Shown here: positions 1 to 8,789 of the stretch, in pieces | How positions within the stretch are numbered: the stretch's first letter is position 1 | How the letters are laid out: each line of letters starts with the position of its first letter | NCBI GenBank assembly: GCA_965205845.1 | Contig: CBDBIG010000002.1 | Location: 643,170-707,169, forward strand | DNA length: 64,000 nucleotides | Source: CBDBIG01 sp965205845 [NCBI: bacterium] | GTDB taxonomy: Bacteria > SAR324 | Direction: 5' to 3' | Notes under the pieces: generated by a model | The model's database searches: none | What the model saw: only the letters and a program-made list of their open reading frames with translations | What the model was told of the DNA's origin: nothing | Program-made: the position numbers and the translations under genes

Positions 1-390
1 AGGGTGGGAATGGCCAGTGCCTTGGCCCTTTTGGGGCGAATGATTGCCCCGAACTGGTGCGCAGCTGCATATTTTTTATTGCTTCCAACGCCAAGGGTGT
101 CCTTGCCAAGCACCTGCCAGGCTAACGTTGCTTTAAGCCCTTTGGGAGGGATTTTCGACCAGCATCCGGGGGTTGCGCTTGCGCTTGCGCGTTAGGGCAC
201 TAAGGGGCGTCCAAGGTGTGCCCTCTGGCGACTGTTGGCGGACAAAACGCTGGCGGGTATGATGCAAAAGGGCTTCGCCAAAATCTTCCAGCAGGGGCTG
301 GGGGTCTGCGCCAAGCTGCTCCAAACGCGCAAAACCCTGGCGCACTTTGCGTAATTCGCGGTCATCGTAGTTTATCTCAACCCTGGCCAT
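1..390 (-). pseudogene. Mu gpG-like virion morphogenesis protein, frameshifted and cut by the window edge
   Basis: The first 85 codons from 390 give a protein beginning MARVEINYDD, with the ARLEQLG and PWTPLS features of phage virion morphogenesis (gpG) proteins. After the stop at about 133 the homology resumes in another frame (LAWQVLGKDTLGVGSN, then KYAAAHQFG and KAKALAIP). These are the conserved C-terminal motifs of the family, so a one-base frameshift lies near 135-150. The gene continues beyond position 1. It follows the MuF-like fragment in the usual Mu gene order. What is seen is decay of a late head/tail-completion gene; no function remains. Confidence 0.75.
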
Positions 391-526
391 CTTTTTTTGC
401 TTGCCTTTGGTTTAAATCGTGCTAGGGTATAGGTAGCTGGCTTGGCTGGTCCGCAGCACCTTTAGCCGAACGAGCTGTCCACGTGGAGCCGTGTCGCGTG
501 TGATATCCTTTTCTACCTTTTGTAGA

Positions 527-937
527 TCAACCTTCCTGCCCGACGCTTTTGTAATGCTTTGAGGTTGTCCACCCCGTGAGGATGCCCTTGTGGGCATTGG
601 CCACGAACAAAATGCCCTTGCGCCCAAACATCCCCTCTTTAAAAGCCTTGATGTAGCGCAGGCGTAGGGCGATGCGCCCCGTGGTTTTGCTCTTTTCGAA
701 AGCCAGCCAAACCTCGTAGGGGTCTTCGAGCACCTCGGGGAGCAGGGGTAAAAAACGCCCCCTTTCGAGGTCGCTTGTGGCCAAATGTTCACCCAGCGCC
801 TCGGCATTCACCAGCACATCATGCCTAAAATCCCCTTGCTTTAGGGTAAACACCTTTTCTTGCGCTCCTAAAGCCCTTTTTAAGGTGGCCTTAAGCGAGG
901 CTGCATCGTGGACGCGCGTTGCAAAGGCTTTTTTGCT
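527..937 (-). pseudogene. MuF C-terminal domain fragment (barnase/EndoU/RelE-like phage nuclease fold)
   Basis: An open stretch of about 136 codons without a proper start encodes FRHDVLVNAEALGEHL, LPEVLEDPYEVWLAFE, IALRLRYIKAF and a terminal KGILTGWT. This pattern fits the phage toxin-like nuclease domain found at the C-terminus of MuF-type head morphogenesis proteins. The N-terminal capsid-associated portion is absent: upstream, at about 930, the sequence becomes a relic of an unrelated HTH gene, so a large deletion joined the two. Weak continuation in another frame reaches about 421. It lies directly upstream of the gpG relic, as in Mu. The domain identity is by motif recognition. Confidence 0.6.
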
Positions 938-1088
938 CTAGTGCCAGCCATACGTGCTATTTTGCGTCCCTCTGCCTCGTTCACAAAGCGACTAATCTCT
1001 GCCCGCTCAACGTCCAAAAAATAGCCACCGCGTCCCATGTCCCAATCTCTTGGCAGCAGTTGCGCATCCAGTGGGTTATCTGGCGCAT
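925..1088 (-). pseudogene. Relic of the small prophage HTH protein
   Basis: The translation starting MRQITHWMRNCCQEIGTW and, after a frameshift at about 1022, VERAEISRFVNEAEGRK parallels the intact 76-aa HTH protein at 58189-58419 (RSVVHWLRNLAQVQGTW, IERAEISRYVNEAEGRR). It is a degraded copy of the same gene. It is fused at about 930 to the MuF fragment, which implies that the lysis, terminase and portal genes between them were deleted. Confidence 0.7.
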
Positions 1089-1117
1089 CTCAAAACGTGG
1101 TTCAGGCGTTGGCATCC

Positions 1118-1180
1118 GTTGGCAAAGTGTTGGCAAAGTGTTGGCAAAGTGTTGGCAAAGTGTTGGCAAAGTGTTGGCAC
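1118..1180. repeat. 11-bp tandem repeat, 5 full copies
   Basis: GTTGGCAAAGT is repeated head to tail five times and then breaks. It lies in the relic of a membrane-protein gene; the minus strand just before it reads LLAVHTLR, as in the intact copy near 57980. The intact copy carries a different low-complexity array (CCACAAAACG-type) at the same place. The C-terminal end of this gene therefore tolerates repeat expansion. Confidence 0.9.
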
Positions 1181-1329
1181 GGCGCAAGGTGTGCACTGCA
1201 AGCAGGTTCACCGCTTCGAAAAAATAGGAGCGAGACCCCTAAGGGCAAACAAGGTGGCGTTATTTTTTTGGCCTGAAGTGCGCTCAGGGTAGTCGCGTGC
1301 CTTGTCCGCGCGGCGTGTTGCACCGCTAA

Positions 1330-1522
1330 TTTTGCGCTGCCAGCCAAGGCGTTGGCGGGACATTTTTTGGTAGGTTTTTTGCGCTGCGCACCCCGGAGTT
1401 GCTTACCCAGCCCGCGGTATTGGGCATCGCCGAAAGCCCATTTTGCTCGATTGGGCGTGCAGGGCCGCGTATTTTTTATTGCGGTAGGCTTGCTCGTTGG
1501 GTGCATAGGATTTGGTTTTCAT
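1330..1522 (-). pseudogene. gemA: GemA/gp16-like relic (DUF1018)
   Basis: The start MKTKSYAPNEQAYRNKKY and the following AALHAQSSKMG match the intact GemA at 56127-56636 almost residue for residue. A frameshift follows, after which GDAQYRGLGKQLRG corresponds to DDAQYRDWLQSNYG. The rest is lost. The family regulates early transcription and gyrase activity in Mu; this copy is dead. Confidence 0.8.
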
Positions 1523-1539
1523 GGGCCCTCCTCGCACAT

Positions 1540-1626
1540 TTCCAACATGCCGTAGGCAGCGAACCCACCCATAAAAAACCCAAATCCGCTCACTACGGCG
1601 TCGCAAAGCGTTTGCAAAAAACTCAT
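1540..1626 (-). pseudogene. Relic of the small prophage ORF preceding gemA
   Basis: The minus strand reads MSFLQTLCDAVVSGFG, FMGGFAAYGMLEMC, nearly identical to the first 30 residues of the 85-aa protein at 55866-56123, then it breaks. Upstream, the sequence around the ribosome-binding site (ATGAGGTGGCGCT before the ATG) is also conserved with the 55.8-kb copy. Confidence 0.75.
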
Positions 1627-1784
1627 AGCGCCACCTCATGCGCAAGGGTCGCTTTTTTTATCCGGATGCTTTGGGGGTGGTTTGGAGCCACAGCAAAGAC
1701 TTCGCCCGCGCTTTTGATGCAAACCCCCGCAACTTGGATTGCCATTTGTGGGGAGCGGAGCATCGCCTCCTTGTCGCCCCCTTT

Positions 1785-1975
1785 GTTAGTGATGCTCATC
1801 TAAGAACTTGCCTTGCCCTTTAACCGTTGCGAGACTTTCAAAGTCTTCGCTCAACAAAAAAACCTTGCCGTAGTCGCTTTTCGTGCCCGTGGTAGGGCTA
1901 AGTCGAGGTAGAAGGGGGTTTTTGTTGAATCGTAGCGGTTGAGCACGTCTTGACCAAGGTTTGCACTCAAGATGC
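1785..1975 (-). pseudogene. Inverted copy of the Dam-type methylase 3' segment
   Basis: The minus strand encodes NLGQDVLNRYD, FYLDLALPRARK and LLSEDFESLATVKGQGKFL. It is a near-identical inverted duplicate of 3120-3310 on the plus strand. Both copies share the same lesion where the catalytic DPPY-type motif should be read, so the duplication came after that mutation. It is joined on its upstream side to the MuA relic inside a reading frame (ARVRILSA then NLGQDV). Confidence 0.75.
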
Positions 1976-2712
1976 GCACCCTGGCATCGTACTTGTTGGC
2001 CTTGACTTGCTCGGCTGGCGCGTAAAAAACTACGCTGCTGGCTGGGCGGTGGCCTTGGTGATGGGGCTTGGGCGTAGCTCTGGTTGTAAACCGCATCAAA
2101 ACTGCGCCCGTTGCACACGCCCCCCGTACGCCCCGTTTGGGCATTGTGCAAGGCTATTTGCCGGTTTGCGTGGGCCCGAAAGGCTTCAATCTCAATCGCC
2201 TTGCTGGCATAGTTATCGGGCTTGGCGGTGGGGCTGTTGCCCGTGTAGGCGCCCGCGCAAAAGGGGTGTTTTTGCGATGTTTTTCAAAAAATTCCTCAAG
2301 GCGCGCTCAATCTATTTTGCCTGGCCGTGGTAGGGCATTGCAAAGTGAATTTTGCACCCGAGGGCGGTGAGCAAACCATAGGGGTTCTTCTGCTTTGATT
2401 TTAAAGCGAAAGCGGTTTTTAGCCCCGCCCGTTAGCCACTTGCTAGCAAAGGCGCGCCCGTTGTCGAGCAGCACGGCTTGGGGCACGCCGTGGTTTTTAA
2501 GCAGGTCGGCAAAGGCGAGGCGGACCAGGGTGCTGCTCTCGTTTAAGCCAATCCGCCAAGCCACAATTTTGCCCCTCGTAAACATCCTGCAAGGCAAGCA
2601 ACATGGGGCGCACGGGCTTTTTTTGCCCTGGCCATTGGGTAAAAACATCAAAGCGGTGACCATCGCCACAGACAAGCGCCAAGGCGAAAAGGCCACAGCC
2701 ACAGCCGCTTCT
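1970..2712 (-). pseudogene. MuA-like transposase relic, internal and C-terminal part
   Basis: Minus-strand segments encode FALALVCGDGHRFDVF, VLLDNGRAFASKWLTG and HNAQTGRTGGVCNGRS, the catalytic core of the intact-length copy at 52337-54275. The third acidic residue region is degraded: GQAKID with a stop replaces GQSKPIERAF. It carries the same GGGG lesion as the 53.2-kb copy (GAGGGGCAAAATTG), which moves translation out of frame at the same codon. Nucleotide identity to the 53-kb copy is high across the core, so the two elements are close relatives. No N-terminal DNA-binding domain remains. Confidence 0.85.
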
Positions 2713-2770
2713 TAAACCCTCCCCGTCAAAGGGATGGGCAAAAGCGGAACCAAAGGAGGAGAAACATACC

Positions 2771-3318
2771 GTGGTCGGTTTTTTTAGTCGGAAAGGTGGC
2801 AAGCGTCTGCTTGCAAAAAGGTTGGCAGGTATCATTGATGGCCGTGCCACACACATGTTATTGCGAGCCCTTTATGGGCGCAACCCAGGTGGTTTTTGCG
2901 CGACAACGCACACGCTTTCCGAGGTGCAAAGGGGGTATCGACGGCGAATTGGTGAACCTATTCCGGGTGCTTAAATTCCACAAGGAGGCGTTTTTGCAAA
3001 GCTTGGAGTGGGGGACTACGCACGCGAGGTATTTGAAAACCTCCAAAAACAAGACCCCGAAACTTTGACCGACATCCAGCGTGCCCAGCGCTTTTTTTGC
3101 CTGCACAAAATGTCTTTTAACAGCGAAACCAAAAACTTTGGCCAAGACGTGCTCAACCGCTACGATGCAAAAAACACCCCCTTCTACCTCGACTTAGCCC
3201 TACCACGGGCACGAAAACGACTACGGCAGGGTTTTTTGTTGAGCGAAGACTTTGAAAGTCTCGCAACGGTTAAAGGGCAAGGCAAGTTTCTACTGAGCAT
3301 CAACGATACACCCAAAAT
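2771..3318 (+). pseudogene. Dam-type (D12 class) adenine methylase, multiply frameshifted
   Basis: Successive frames give KGGKRLLAKRLAGIID, EPFMGATQVVFARQ, DGELVNLFRVLKFHKE, LTDIQRAQRFFCLHKMSFNS, LNRYD and LLSINDTPKMR. These are the ordered motifs of phage DNA adenine methylases: the N-terminal GGK AdoMet loop, the EPFxG motif and the C-terminal region. The catalytic D-P-P-Y segment reads LDLALPRARK in the continuous frame, while the next frame reads PYHGHENDYG, so the active site is destroyed by a frameshift. The 3' end runs in frame into the DnaB N-terminal domain, giving a chimeric reading frame at 3008-3616 that is a fusion by deletion. Confidence 0.8.
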
Positions 3319-4437
3319 GCGCACCCGCAAACATTTAGAAGCCGCAGGCGGTGCATTTAGCATTGCACAACTGGCCGAAGCTGCGCCTTACTCGGTAAAC
3401 ATTAAGGTCTACGCCGATGTGGTGCGTGAAGCCTATGCAAAGCGCACATTCATTCAAAGTTTTGTTGACAAAGCAAAGAGCCTTAAGGAGGGGGACCCTT
3501 TGGATGAGGTTTTGCGTGGCGTCATGCGCATGCTAGACAATTACAGCAAAGCGATTTGCCTTGATACCTTCACAGCCGATACTTGGCGTGTTGGACAAAA
3601 CCCTTGCGCACTTTAAAAAGCACACGCACACCATACCCACAGGCATAAGTGCCATTGACCAACGCCTTGGGGGAGTGAGGCAAGGTGCTTTGCTGGTGAT
3701 TGCAGCGCGAACCTCACAAGGTAAAAGTGCCATGGCGTTGCAGATTGCCATGCATGTTTCACGGCACGAGAGGGAAGCGTCAAAGCCCGTCTTGTTTTAT
3801 TCCCTCGAGATGAAAGATGAGGAGAACGGCTTACGCATCATGTCTGCAAAATCAGACATCAGTGCCAGCATTTTAAGCAGGGGCATGGGCAACAAGGAGC
3901 ACGCTGCGGCCCTCGATAAAATCTACGCAAAAGCAGCGTGGCACCATCTCTTGTTTTTATCACAACAAGATTTTGATGTGGATCAGTGTGTTTCTTCCAT
4001 GCGTGTGGCAAAGGCGCACGCATGGTGGGCTTGCCTTGGTGGTGATTGACTACCTCCAATTGTTGAAAGTCCATCACCTAAAAAAGGCAAGTGAACTCGA
4101 CCGCTTGACCTACATTACCAAAACCCTCAAGCAAGCAGCCATGGAATTGGATGTGCCCTTGATTGCTGCAGCACAACTTAATAGGGAAGCCTTAAACAAC
4201 AATCAAGACCCAAAGTTATCGCATCTGCGCGGTTCGGGAACCATCGAACAAGACGCCGATGTTGTGGTGCTCTTGCAAAAACAAAACCCCAAAACCGAAA
4301 AACCAGATGTCAATGCATTAGACCTTTACAAGGTGAACGTTGCCAAAAATAGAGGAGGGCCAACGGGTGTTGGCTTTGCGCGCTTTAAACCAGGCACCAC
4401 CACATTCTACCCTTATGAAAGAAAGAACCAAGCATGA
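3319..4437 (+). pseudogene. DnaB-like replicative helicase, frameshifted
   Basis: The N-terminal helicase domain is visible (LEAAGGAFSIAQLAEAAP, YADVVREAYAKRTFIQ), followed by the RecA-like core. The Walker A equivalent is ARTSQGKSAMALQIA, then FYSLEM, then VVIDYLQLL for Walker B, and DVPLIAAAQLNREA. The C-terminus has LRGSGTIEQDADVVVLL. Two frameshifts, near 3590 and 4030, split it into three frames. The protein would unwind DNA at a phage fork. The next gene overlaps it (ATGA at 4434), which indicates a former operon. Confidence 0.85.
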
Positions 4438-4785
4438 ACATTACCAACCACCACAACCTACCCGCGCCCTTGGTGGAGGCCATTCAAAACGATACCTACT
4501 CCAAAGGTGACGCAGATTATTCGGTAAGCGATTTGCTTGCGCCTGTGCGTCAAGTGTTCTTGTTAAAGCGTCATTCCCACAGCATTGAAGAGGATGCCTC
4601 AGCCACGTATTTGGTCTTTGTACGGACAGGCCATGCATGCCGTGATGGAGCGTGCAGACACGGACAACGCCTTGGTCGAAGAGCGTTTGGCGATGGGGAT
4701 AGCGGGGGTAAAGGTTTCTGGACAATTTGATTTGTATACGGGAAAAGGGGTGCTGATCGACTTTAAAACCACCTCGGTTTGGACG
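4434..4785 (+). pseudogene. PD-(D/E)XK phage exonuclease (RecB/Cas4-like), frameshifted and truncated
   Basis: The start MNITNHHNLPAPLVEAIQ is followed by YSKGDADYSVSDLL and, after a frameshift near 4610, by YGQAMHAVMERADTD, GVKVSGQFDLYTG and GVLIDFKTTSVW. The last two are the D and ExK-type elements (here D...DFK) of the nuclease fold. The open frame then enters the inverted methylase start and ends at 4833. Translational coupling to the helicase suggests a recombination/replication operon. Confidence 0.7.
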
Positions 4786-4794
4786 CGCATTTAT

Positions 4795-4895
4795 GGAAGC
4801 CGAGATAACGTGCGTGGGGCACGGCATCAATAATATCTGCCAACCTTTTTTGCAAGCAGGCACTTGCCGCCTTTTCTGTTAAAAAAACCAACCAT
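4795..4895 (-). pseudogene. Inverted copy of the methylase 5' end
   Basis: ATG at 4895, preceded by GGGAGGAGC, begins MVGFFNRKGGKCLLAK. A frameshift follows, with further similarity to the plus-strand 2771 copy. It is the inner part of the 185-bp inverted repeat. Confidence 0.7.
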
Positions 4896-4975
4896 AATAT
4901 TTTGCTCCTCCCTTGGTTCCGCTTTTGCAAATCCCTTTGACGGGGAGGGTTTAAGAAGCGGCTTTGTCGTGACTT

Positions 4976-5192
4976 AAAGTAGATTTAAGTCTTTTGCGGA
5001 CGAACGCTGGGGGCGTTGGTCTTTCAAGCCTCCAATTTTCTTATACCTTAAGAGAGCACCCCCTAAGCACTTTCGACCCACTCGACGGGCGCGTGTAGCA
5101 TTAAAAGGCAAAAACCATGCTATTTTTCCCTTGCGCTAAAACAACCAGTGCAAAACCATGGGAACGTTTACATCGAGGCTGGTGAAAAAAGG
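4976..5192. other. Intergenic stretch, nothing recognised
   Basis: I see no coding signature on either strand. The sequence between the phage debris and the tRNA contains only a T-run (on the minus strand) immediately after the tRNA 3' end, which could terminate its transcription. Confidence 0.5.
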
Positions 5193-5279
5193 CGGAGGGG
5201 GAGGGATTCGAACCCCCGGAACCCGCTAAGGCTCAACGGTTTTCAAGACCGTCGGTATCAACCACTCACCCACCCCTCC
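5193..5279 (-). tRNA. tRNA-Ser (anticodon TGA)
   Basis: On the minus strand the acceptor GGAGGGG pairs with CCCCTCC. The anticodon arm is ACGGT-CTTGAAA-ACCGT with anticodon TGA, there is a long variable arm, and the T-arm loop has GGTTCGAATCC. The length of 87 nt is normal for serine tRNA. The genomic sequence after the discriminator base is CCT, so the terminal CCA is not fully encoded. A run of six T follows. Confidence 0.95.
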
Positions 5280-5317
5280 GTTTTTGGCATGCGGGTAAAA
5301 ACCTGCTAGTATCGTCT

Positions 5318-5797
5318 TTAAAAATACAAACGCGTCAGGGTTTGAGCCACACAGCAAGGTTTGCTTTGCCCTTCTGCTTCAATGCTAACCTCGCGCACTA
5401 CCTGCAAGGTATCAGGGGCCACTTGCTTTACCTCTTTTAGCATAACCTTGCTCCGAATGCGCGTGTTTACCTTAACAGGCGCGGGAAATCGCACTTTGTT
5501 TAGGCCATAGTTGACTGCCAATTTAATCCCCGGATAGGTTGAAACTGCCTTGCCATCGTCACCGACCTCTTTGGTGAGGGAGGAAATGAGCGACAAGGTT
5601 AAAAAACCGTGGGCAATGGTATCTTTATAAGGGGATTCTTTTTTTGCGCGATCAGCATCCACATGGATCCACTGATGGTCACCTGTAGCTTGGGCAAATT
5701 GGTCAATACGTTCTTGCTTGACCGTTAGCCAATCGCTTTCATGCATCATCTGCCCTACGTTAGGGGTTAGGTTGGCCAAATTTTGTTCTATCGACAT
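5318..5797 (-). CDS. MaoC-like (R)-specific enoyl-CoA hydratase/dehydratase
   Basis: The 159-aa hot-dog-fold protein has the hydratase motif D-x4-H in ATGDHQWIHVDADRAK, followed by IAHGFLTLSL, the usual substrate-tunnel segment. It is a single-domain member, similar in length to NodN/PhaJ-type proteins. The likely reaction is reversible hydration of a 2-enoyl-CoA, in the cytosol. Neighbours give no pathway: a tRNA gene lies on one side and a 93-bp repeat array on the other. The start ATG at 5797 has an upstream GGAGACGA. Family assignment is firm; the physiological substrate is unknown. Confidence 0.85.
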   Translation of the reverse strand: MSIEQNLANLTPNVGQMMHESDWLTVKQERIDQFAQATGDHQWIHVDADRAKKESPYKDTIAHGFLTLSLISSLTKEVGDDGKAVSTYPGIKLAVNYGLNKVRFPAPVKVNTRIRSKVMLKEVKQVAPDTLQVVREVSIEAEGQSKPCCVAQTLTRLYF

Positions 5798-6086
5798 AGG
5801 TCTTATAGTCGTCTCCTAATGACAAGGATAAAGGGTTAAAAACAGGATACAAACACAATATAACCATGTCCACTGGTTAAGTGTAGTACAGAATGCTTGT
5901 GCTTCATTTTGTACCCACACTAAACCTATCTGTGTTTGTTTTACCATTTGTACAATGATATAATGGTCTCGGTGTGGGTGCTCGATTGTAGTGAGGAATT
6001 TTCTGCCATAAACGGCGTCTCGCAGGGGATTTTGCTTAAATTAGCGTAGAATGAAATGTTTCCTTTGTAGAGATGGCATCATAGGG
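5798..6086. other. Intergenic, AT-rich promoter-like region
   Basis: This is about 290 bp between the hydratase and the repeat array. It contains AT-rich stretches that could hold the hydratase promoter on the minus strand. No gene is seen. Confidence 0.4.
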
Positions 6087-6745
6087 CTTGGGATTGCACA
6101 CTTTAGTGTGCTTTTGCCCTAGAGTGCATGTTGCATGGGGGGGTTAGCCAATGCTTGGGTGCCCGATGCAAACGCCCTGCTATGGGATTGCCACTTTGGT
6201 ATGCTTTTGCCCTAGAGTGCATGTTGCATGTGGGGGTTTGCCAATGCTTTGGTGCCCGATGCAAACGCCCTGCTATGGGATTGCACACTTTAGTGTGCTT
6301 TTGCGCTAGAGTGCATGTTGCATGGGGGGTTAGCCAATGCTTTGGTGCCCGATGCAAACGCCCTGCTATGGGATTGCACACTTTAGTGTGCTTTTGCGCT
6401 AGAGTGCATGTTGCATGGGGGGTTAGCCAATGCTTTGGTGCCCGATGCAAACGCCCTGCTATGGGATTGCACACTTTAGTGTGCTTTTGCGCTAGAGTGC
6501 ATGTTGCATGGGGGGTTAGCCAATGCTTTGGTGCCCGATGCAAACGCCCTGCTATGGGATTGCACACTTTAGTGTGCTTTTGCGCTAGAGTGCATGTTGC
6601 ATGGGGGGTTAGCCAATGCTTTGGTGCCCGATGCAAACGCCCTGCTATGGGATTGCACACTTTAGTGTGCTTTTGCGCTAGAGTGCATGTTGCATGGGGG
6701 GTTAGCCAATGCTTGGGTGCCCGATGCAAACGCCCGTATCAAGCC
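6087..6745. repeat. 93-bp tandem repeat array, about 7 copies
   Basis: GGGATTGCACACTTTAGTG recurs at 6277, 6370, 6463, 6556 and 6649, exactly 93 bp apart, with more diverged units at 6090 and 6184. Each unit contains the palindrome GCACACTTTAGTGTGC and a T-G-rich segment. As 93 is divisible by 3, both strands stay open through the array; this is an artefact, not evidence of a gene. It lies upstream of the TPR gene, so it could influence its expression. Confidence 0.95.
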
Positions 6746-6910
6746 TTAAATAGGTTTGGTTAAGAGACCCCGCAAAAGATGGCTCCGCTTTTTGTGTAGC
6801 ATCAAGGCAGTGCGCTCGGCTTAAAGCGTGGATTCTTTGGAAAAAGGGCTGGTTCGTTGCTGCGGGTCAAGTGGGTAACGTTGCGATTTTGTTGGGGGTA
6901 TATTGTTGGT

Positions 6911-8389
6911 ATGTTGGGTAAGCTATTTTCTGGCGGAAAAGACTCAGAGGCAAACCAAGCCAAGTTGAAAGAGCAATGGCAGCGTGGGATTGGTTACCTT
7001 GACGGGCACCTTATCAATCGCGCGATCAAAGAGCTTTCTGATGCCATGGAGCGAGATCCTGCGTATATTGAAGAAGGCTTGCACCTGGTACGCGAGTACG
7101 CTGCGCGGGGGAAAGACGAATCCGCGGCCCACGTTGGCTTGGCCTTGCTCAAGTTTCGCCCCACAGACAAGGATCTTTGCTATCGGCTGGCGCAATCGAT
7201 GCGCAAGCTTAAGTCCTTCAAAAATGCCTCCAAACTGTTTGAGCGTACCTTACAACTTGATCCAAGTATGACCGATGCGCGTATTGGTCATGCCGCCTGT
7301 TCTTTTCGCATTACCACCGATGAAGGGGTACTCAGCAGCCAAATGAACATGCTGCAAGGTATTAAAGAACTACGACGTTTTGAATTTGAAGGTGAGCGCA
7401 AAAAAATATTGCGGGTCCCCAACACGCCTATTACGGATGAAGATCGCGAGCGGGAAAAAGATCTTCTAAAGTTGGCTACTGTGGATAGTTTAGAGCCTGA
7501 TGCCTTGACGAGCATTGAAGAGGTGCTAAAAGGGGACGCAGGGCAACACATTAACAAATGGCAGGCACAGTTTAACCTTGGTCTTTATTATGATCTGGTA
7601 GGTAACGTGGAGCAAGCCCTGCATTACCTCACGTTGGCCTGCAAACTTGCCCCCAAAGAGGCTGTGGCGGTCAACAACTTGGCCGTTATGCTGATGACAC
7701 ACAAAAAAGACTACGTCCGTGGGGAAGGTTTGCTGCTTATGTTTTTGCAGCAAAAACCCCACGACCGGACCACGGTGCTTAACTTGGCGTTATGCTACCA
7801 GTTGCAACAAAAACCCACCCAATCCCTACGGTATTCGGTGTACCTGGGGGAATTACTGTTGCGCTCGTTGGGGCATTTCACCCTTAATTTTGCACAAAAA
7901 CAGGCGGTTTTATACATAGATCAACGCAAATATCGCGAGGCCATGCCTTTGCTGGAACATTTGGTCGAAGAGATTCGTTCCGTTCCTATGTTTGAAGCTC
8001 TTGCGAAAGTATACCTTGGGGTGCGTCGAGAACTTGAATACGTGAATACCATGCATCGTATGCATGAGGCCTTTCCCGCCAACGAACGGGTGATAACCCA
8101 GGTACAAACGCTTGTCGAAGACTACGATAAGAAGGCACACAAGTGCGCCGCGAGCAAAGACCTCCGTCAGGCTATTTCCCAAATGGGCTATGCCATCAAG
8201 TTGAGCGAGACCCTTGAACGGCATCAGTGCCTCGCAAAGTGGTACACAGACATCCACCAAAAACAGCACGCACAACCACACCTAAAACGCATTCGAGAAA
8301 TTGAGGCAATGCAGACGGACCCCCCTGCTAGCACACCCAAAGGTGAGCAAGAACGTCCTGGGTACAACAAATCGACCCCCCCTTTATAA
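6911..8389 (+). CDS. Tetratricopeptide repeat protein
   Basis: The 492-aa cytosolic protein consists of helical repeat motifs. Examples are YRLAQSMRKLKSFKNASKLF followed by LDPSMTDARIG (residues about 95-125) and FNLGLYYDLVGNVEQALHYL with ACKLAPKEAVAVNNLAV (about 220-260). TPR arrays bind partner proteins; no catalytic domain is visible. I chose ATG 6911 (MLGKLFSGGKD) because the upstream extension encodes an unlikely hydrophobic peptide with no similarity to a signal sequence. The C-terminus is charged. The client is unknown. Confidence 0.7.
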   Translation: MLGKLFSGGKDSEANQAKLKEQWQRGIGYLDGHLINRAIKELSDAMERDPAYIEEGLHLVREYAARGKDESAAHVGLALLKFRPTDKDLCYRLAQSMRKLKSFKNASKLFERTLQLDPSMTDARIGHAACSFRITTDEGVLSSQMNMLQGIKELRRFEFEGERKKILRVPNTPITDEDREREKDLLKLATVDSLEPDALTSIEEVLKGDAGQHINKWQAQFNLGLYYDLVGNVEQALHYLTLACKLAPKEAVAVNNLAVMLMTHKKDYVRGEGLLLMFLQQKPHDRTTVLNLALCYQLQQKPTQSLRYSVYLGELLLRSLGHFTLNFAQKQAVLYIDQRKYREAMPLLEHLVEEIRSVPMFEALAKVYLGVRRELEYVNTMHRMHEAFPANERVITQVQTLVEDYDKKAHKCAASKDLRQAISQMGYAIKLSETLERHQCLAKWYTDIHQKQHAQPHLKRIREIEAMQTDPPASTPKGEQERPGYNKSTPPL

Positions 8390-8399
8390 AACCTTCGTG

Positions 8400-8774
8400 T
8401 CAATAATGCTTGGCATCATCATCATAATTGTTCATTAAGAAACAATAGACAAAATCGTAGGCATTGAGAATGTTTTTAACCGATCCATCAATGGAGATCC
8501 CAGAGCTTTGGATATTCGCTCTCACAGTTTGGGGATCACCATTGGCCTGAGCAATTTCTTCAATGACCACTCCAGCATTTCCCGGGGAAACCAGAACGAT
8601 TCCTATAAAATACTTCAGAAGAGTTGGCAGCGATCTGTTCGTTAATATCTTCAAGCAACGGGTTGATCTGCTTTTCAGTCCAGACATATTCACGCTGATA
8701 ATCAGGCACAACATAGAAACACTCCCTGAAAACGCTTCCTCTATCGTAAATTTGTGATTTTCTATTCGTGCCAT
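8400..8774 (-). pseudogene. DUF262 (GmrSD-like) defence gene remnant
   Basis: From ATG 8774 the protein starts MARIENHKFTIEEAFSG. The next frame then carries CFYVVPDYQREYVWTEKQ, the conserved YxVPDYQRxYxW start of DUF262 proteins, and the first frame regains YFIGIVLVSPGNA. The DGQQR nucleotide-hydrolysis motif is missing and only about 120 codons remain of a normally 500-700-residue protein. DUF262 occurs in modification-dependent restriction systems. It is broken by frameshift and deletion. Confidence 0.6.
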
Positions 8775-8789
8775 GTTTAAACTCCCAAA

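Larger units (their letters stand above)
2702..4975. mobile_element. Decayed phage replication segment bounded by ~185-bp inverted repeats
   Basis: Plus-strand 2702-2885 and minus-strand 4975-4790 are inverted copies of one sequence. It contains GCCGCTTCTTAAACCCTCCC, a strong purine-rich ribosome-binding site and the first codons of a Dam-type methylase. Between them lie a methylase body, a DnaB-like helicase and a PD-(D/E)XK nuclease, all frameshifted. Such genes belong to lambda-like or other non-Mu phages, so this is a different element from the neighbouring Mu relic. Whether the inverted repeats mark a transposable unit or a foldback rearrangement cannot be told from one copy. Confidence 0.6.

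Noticed and set aside
5193-5279. tRNA-Sec, given the long variable arm and the UGA codon finding
   Set aside because: The anticodon is TGA, reading serine UCA; tRNA-Sec would have TCA.
6103-6763. Open frames of ~210 codons on both strands
   Set aside because: They exist only because the 93-bp repeat unit is a multiple of three; no start signals, and the two strands are equally open.
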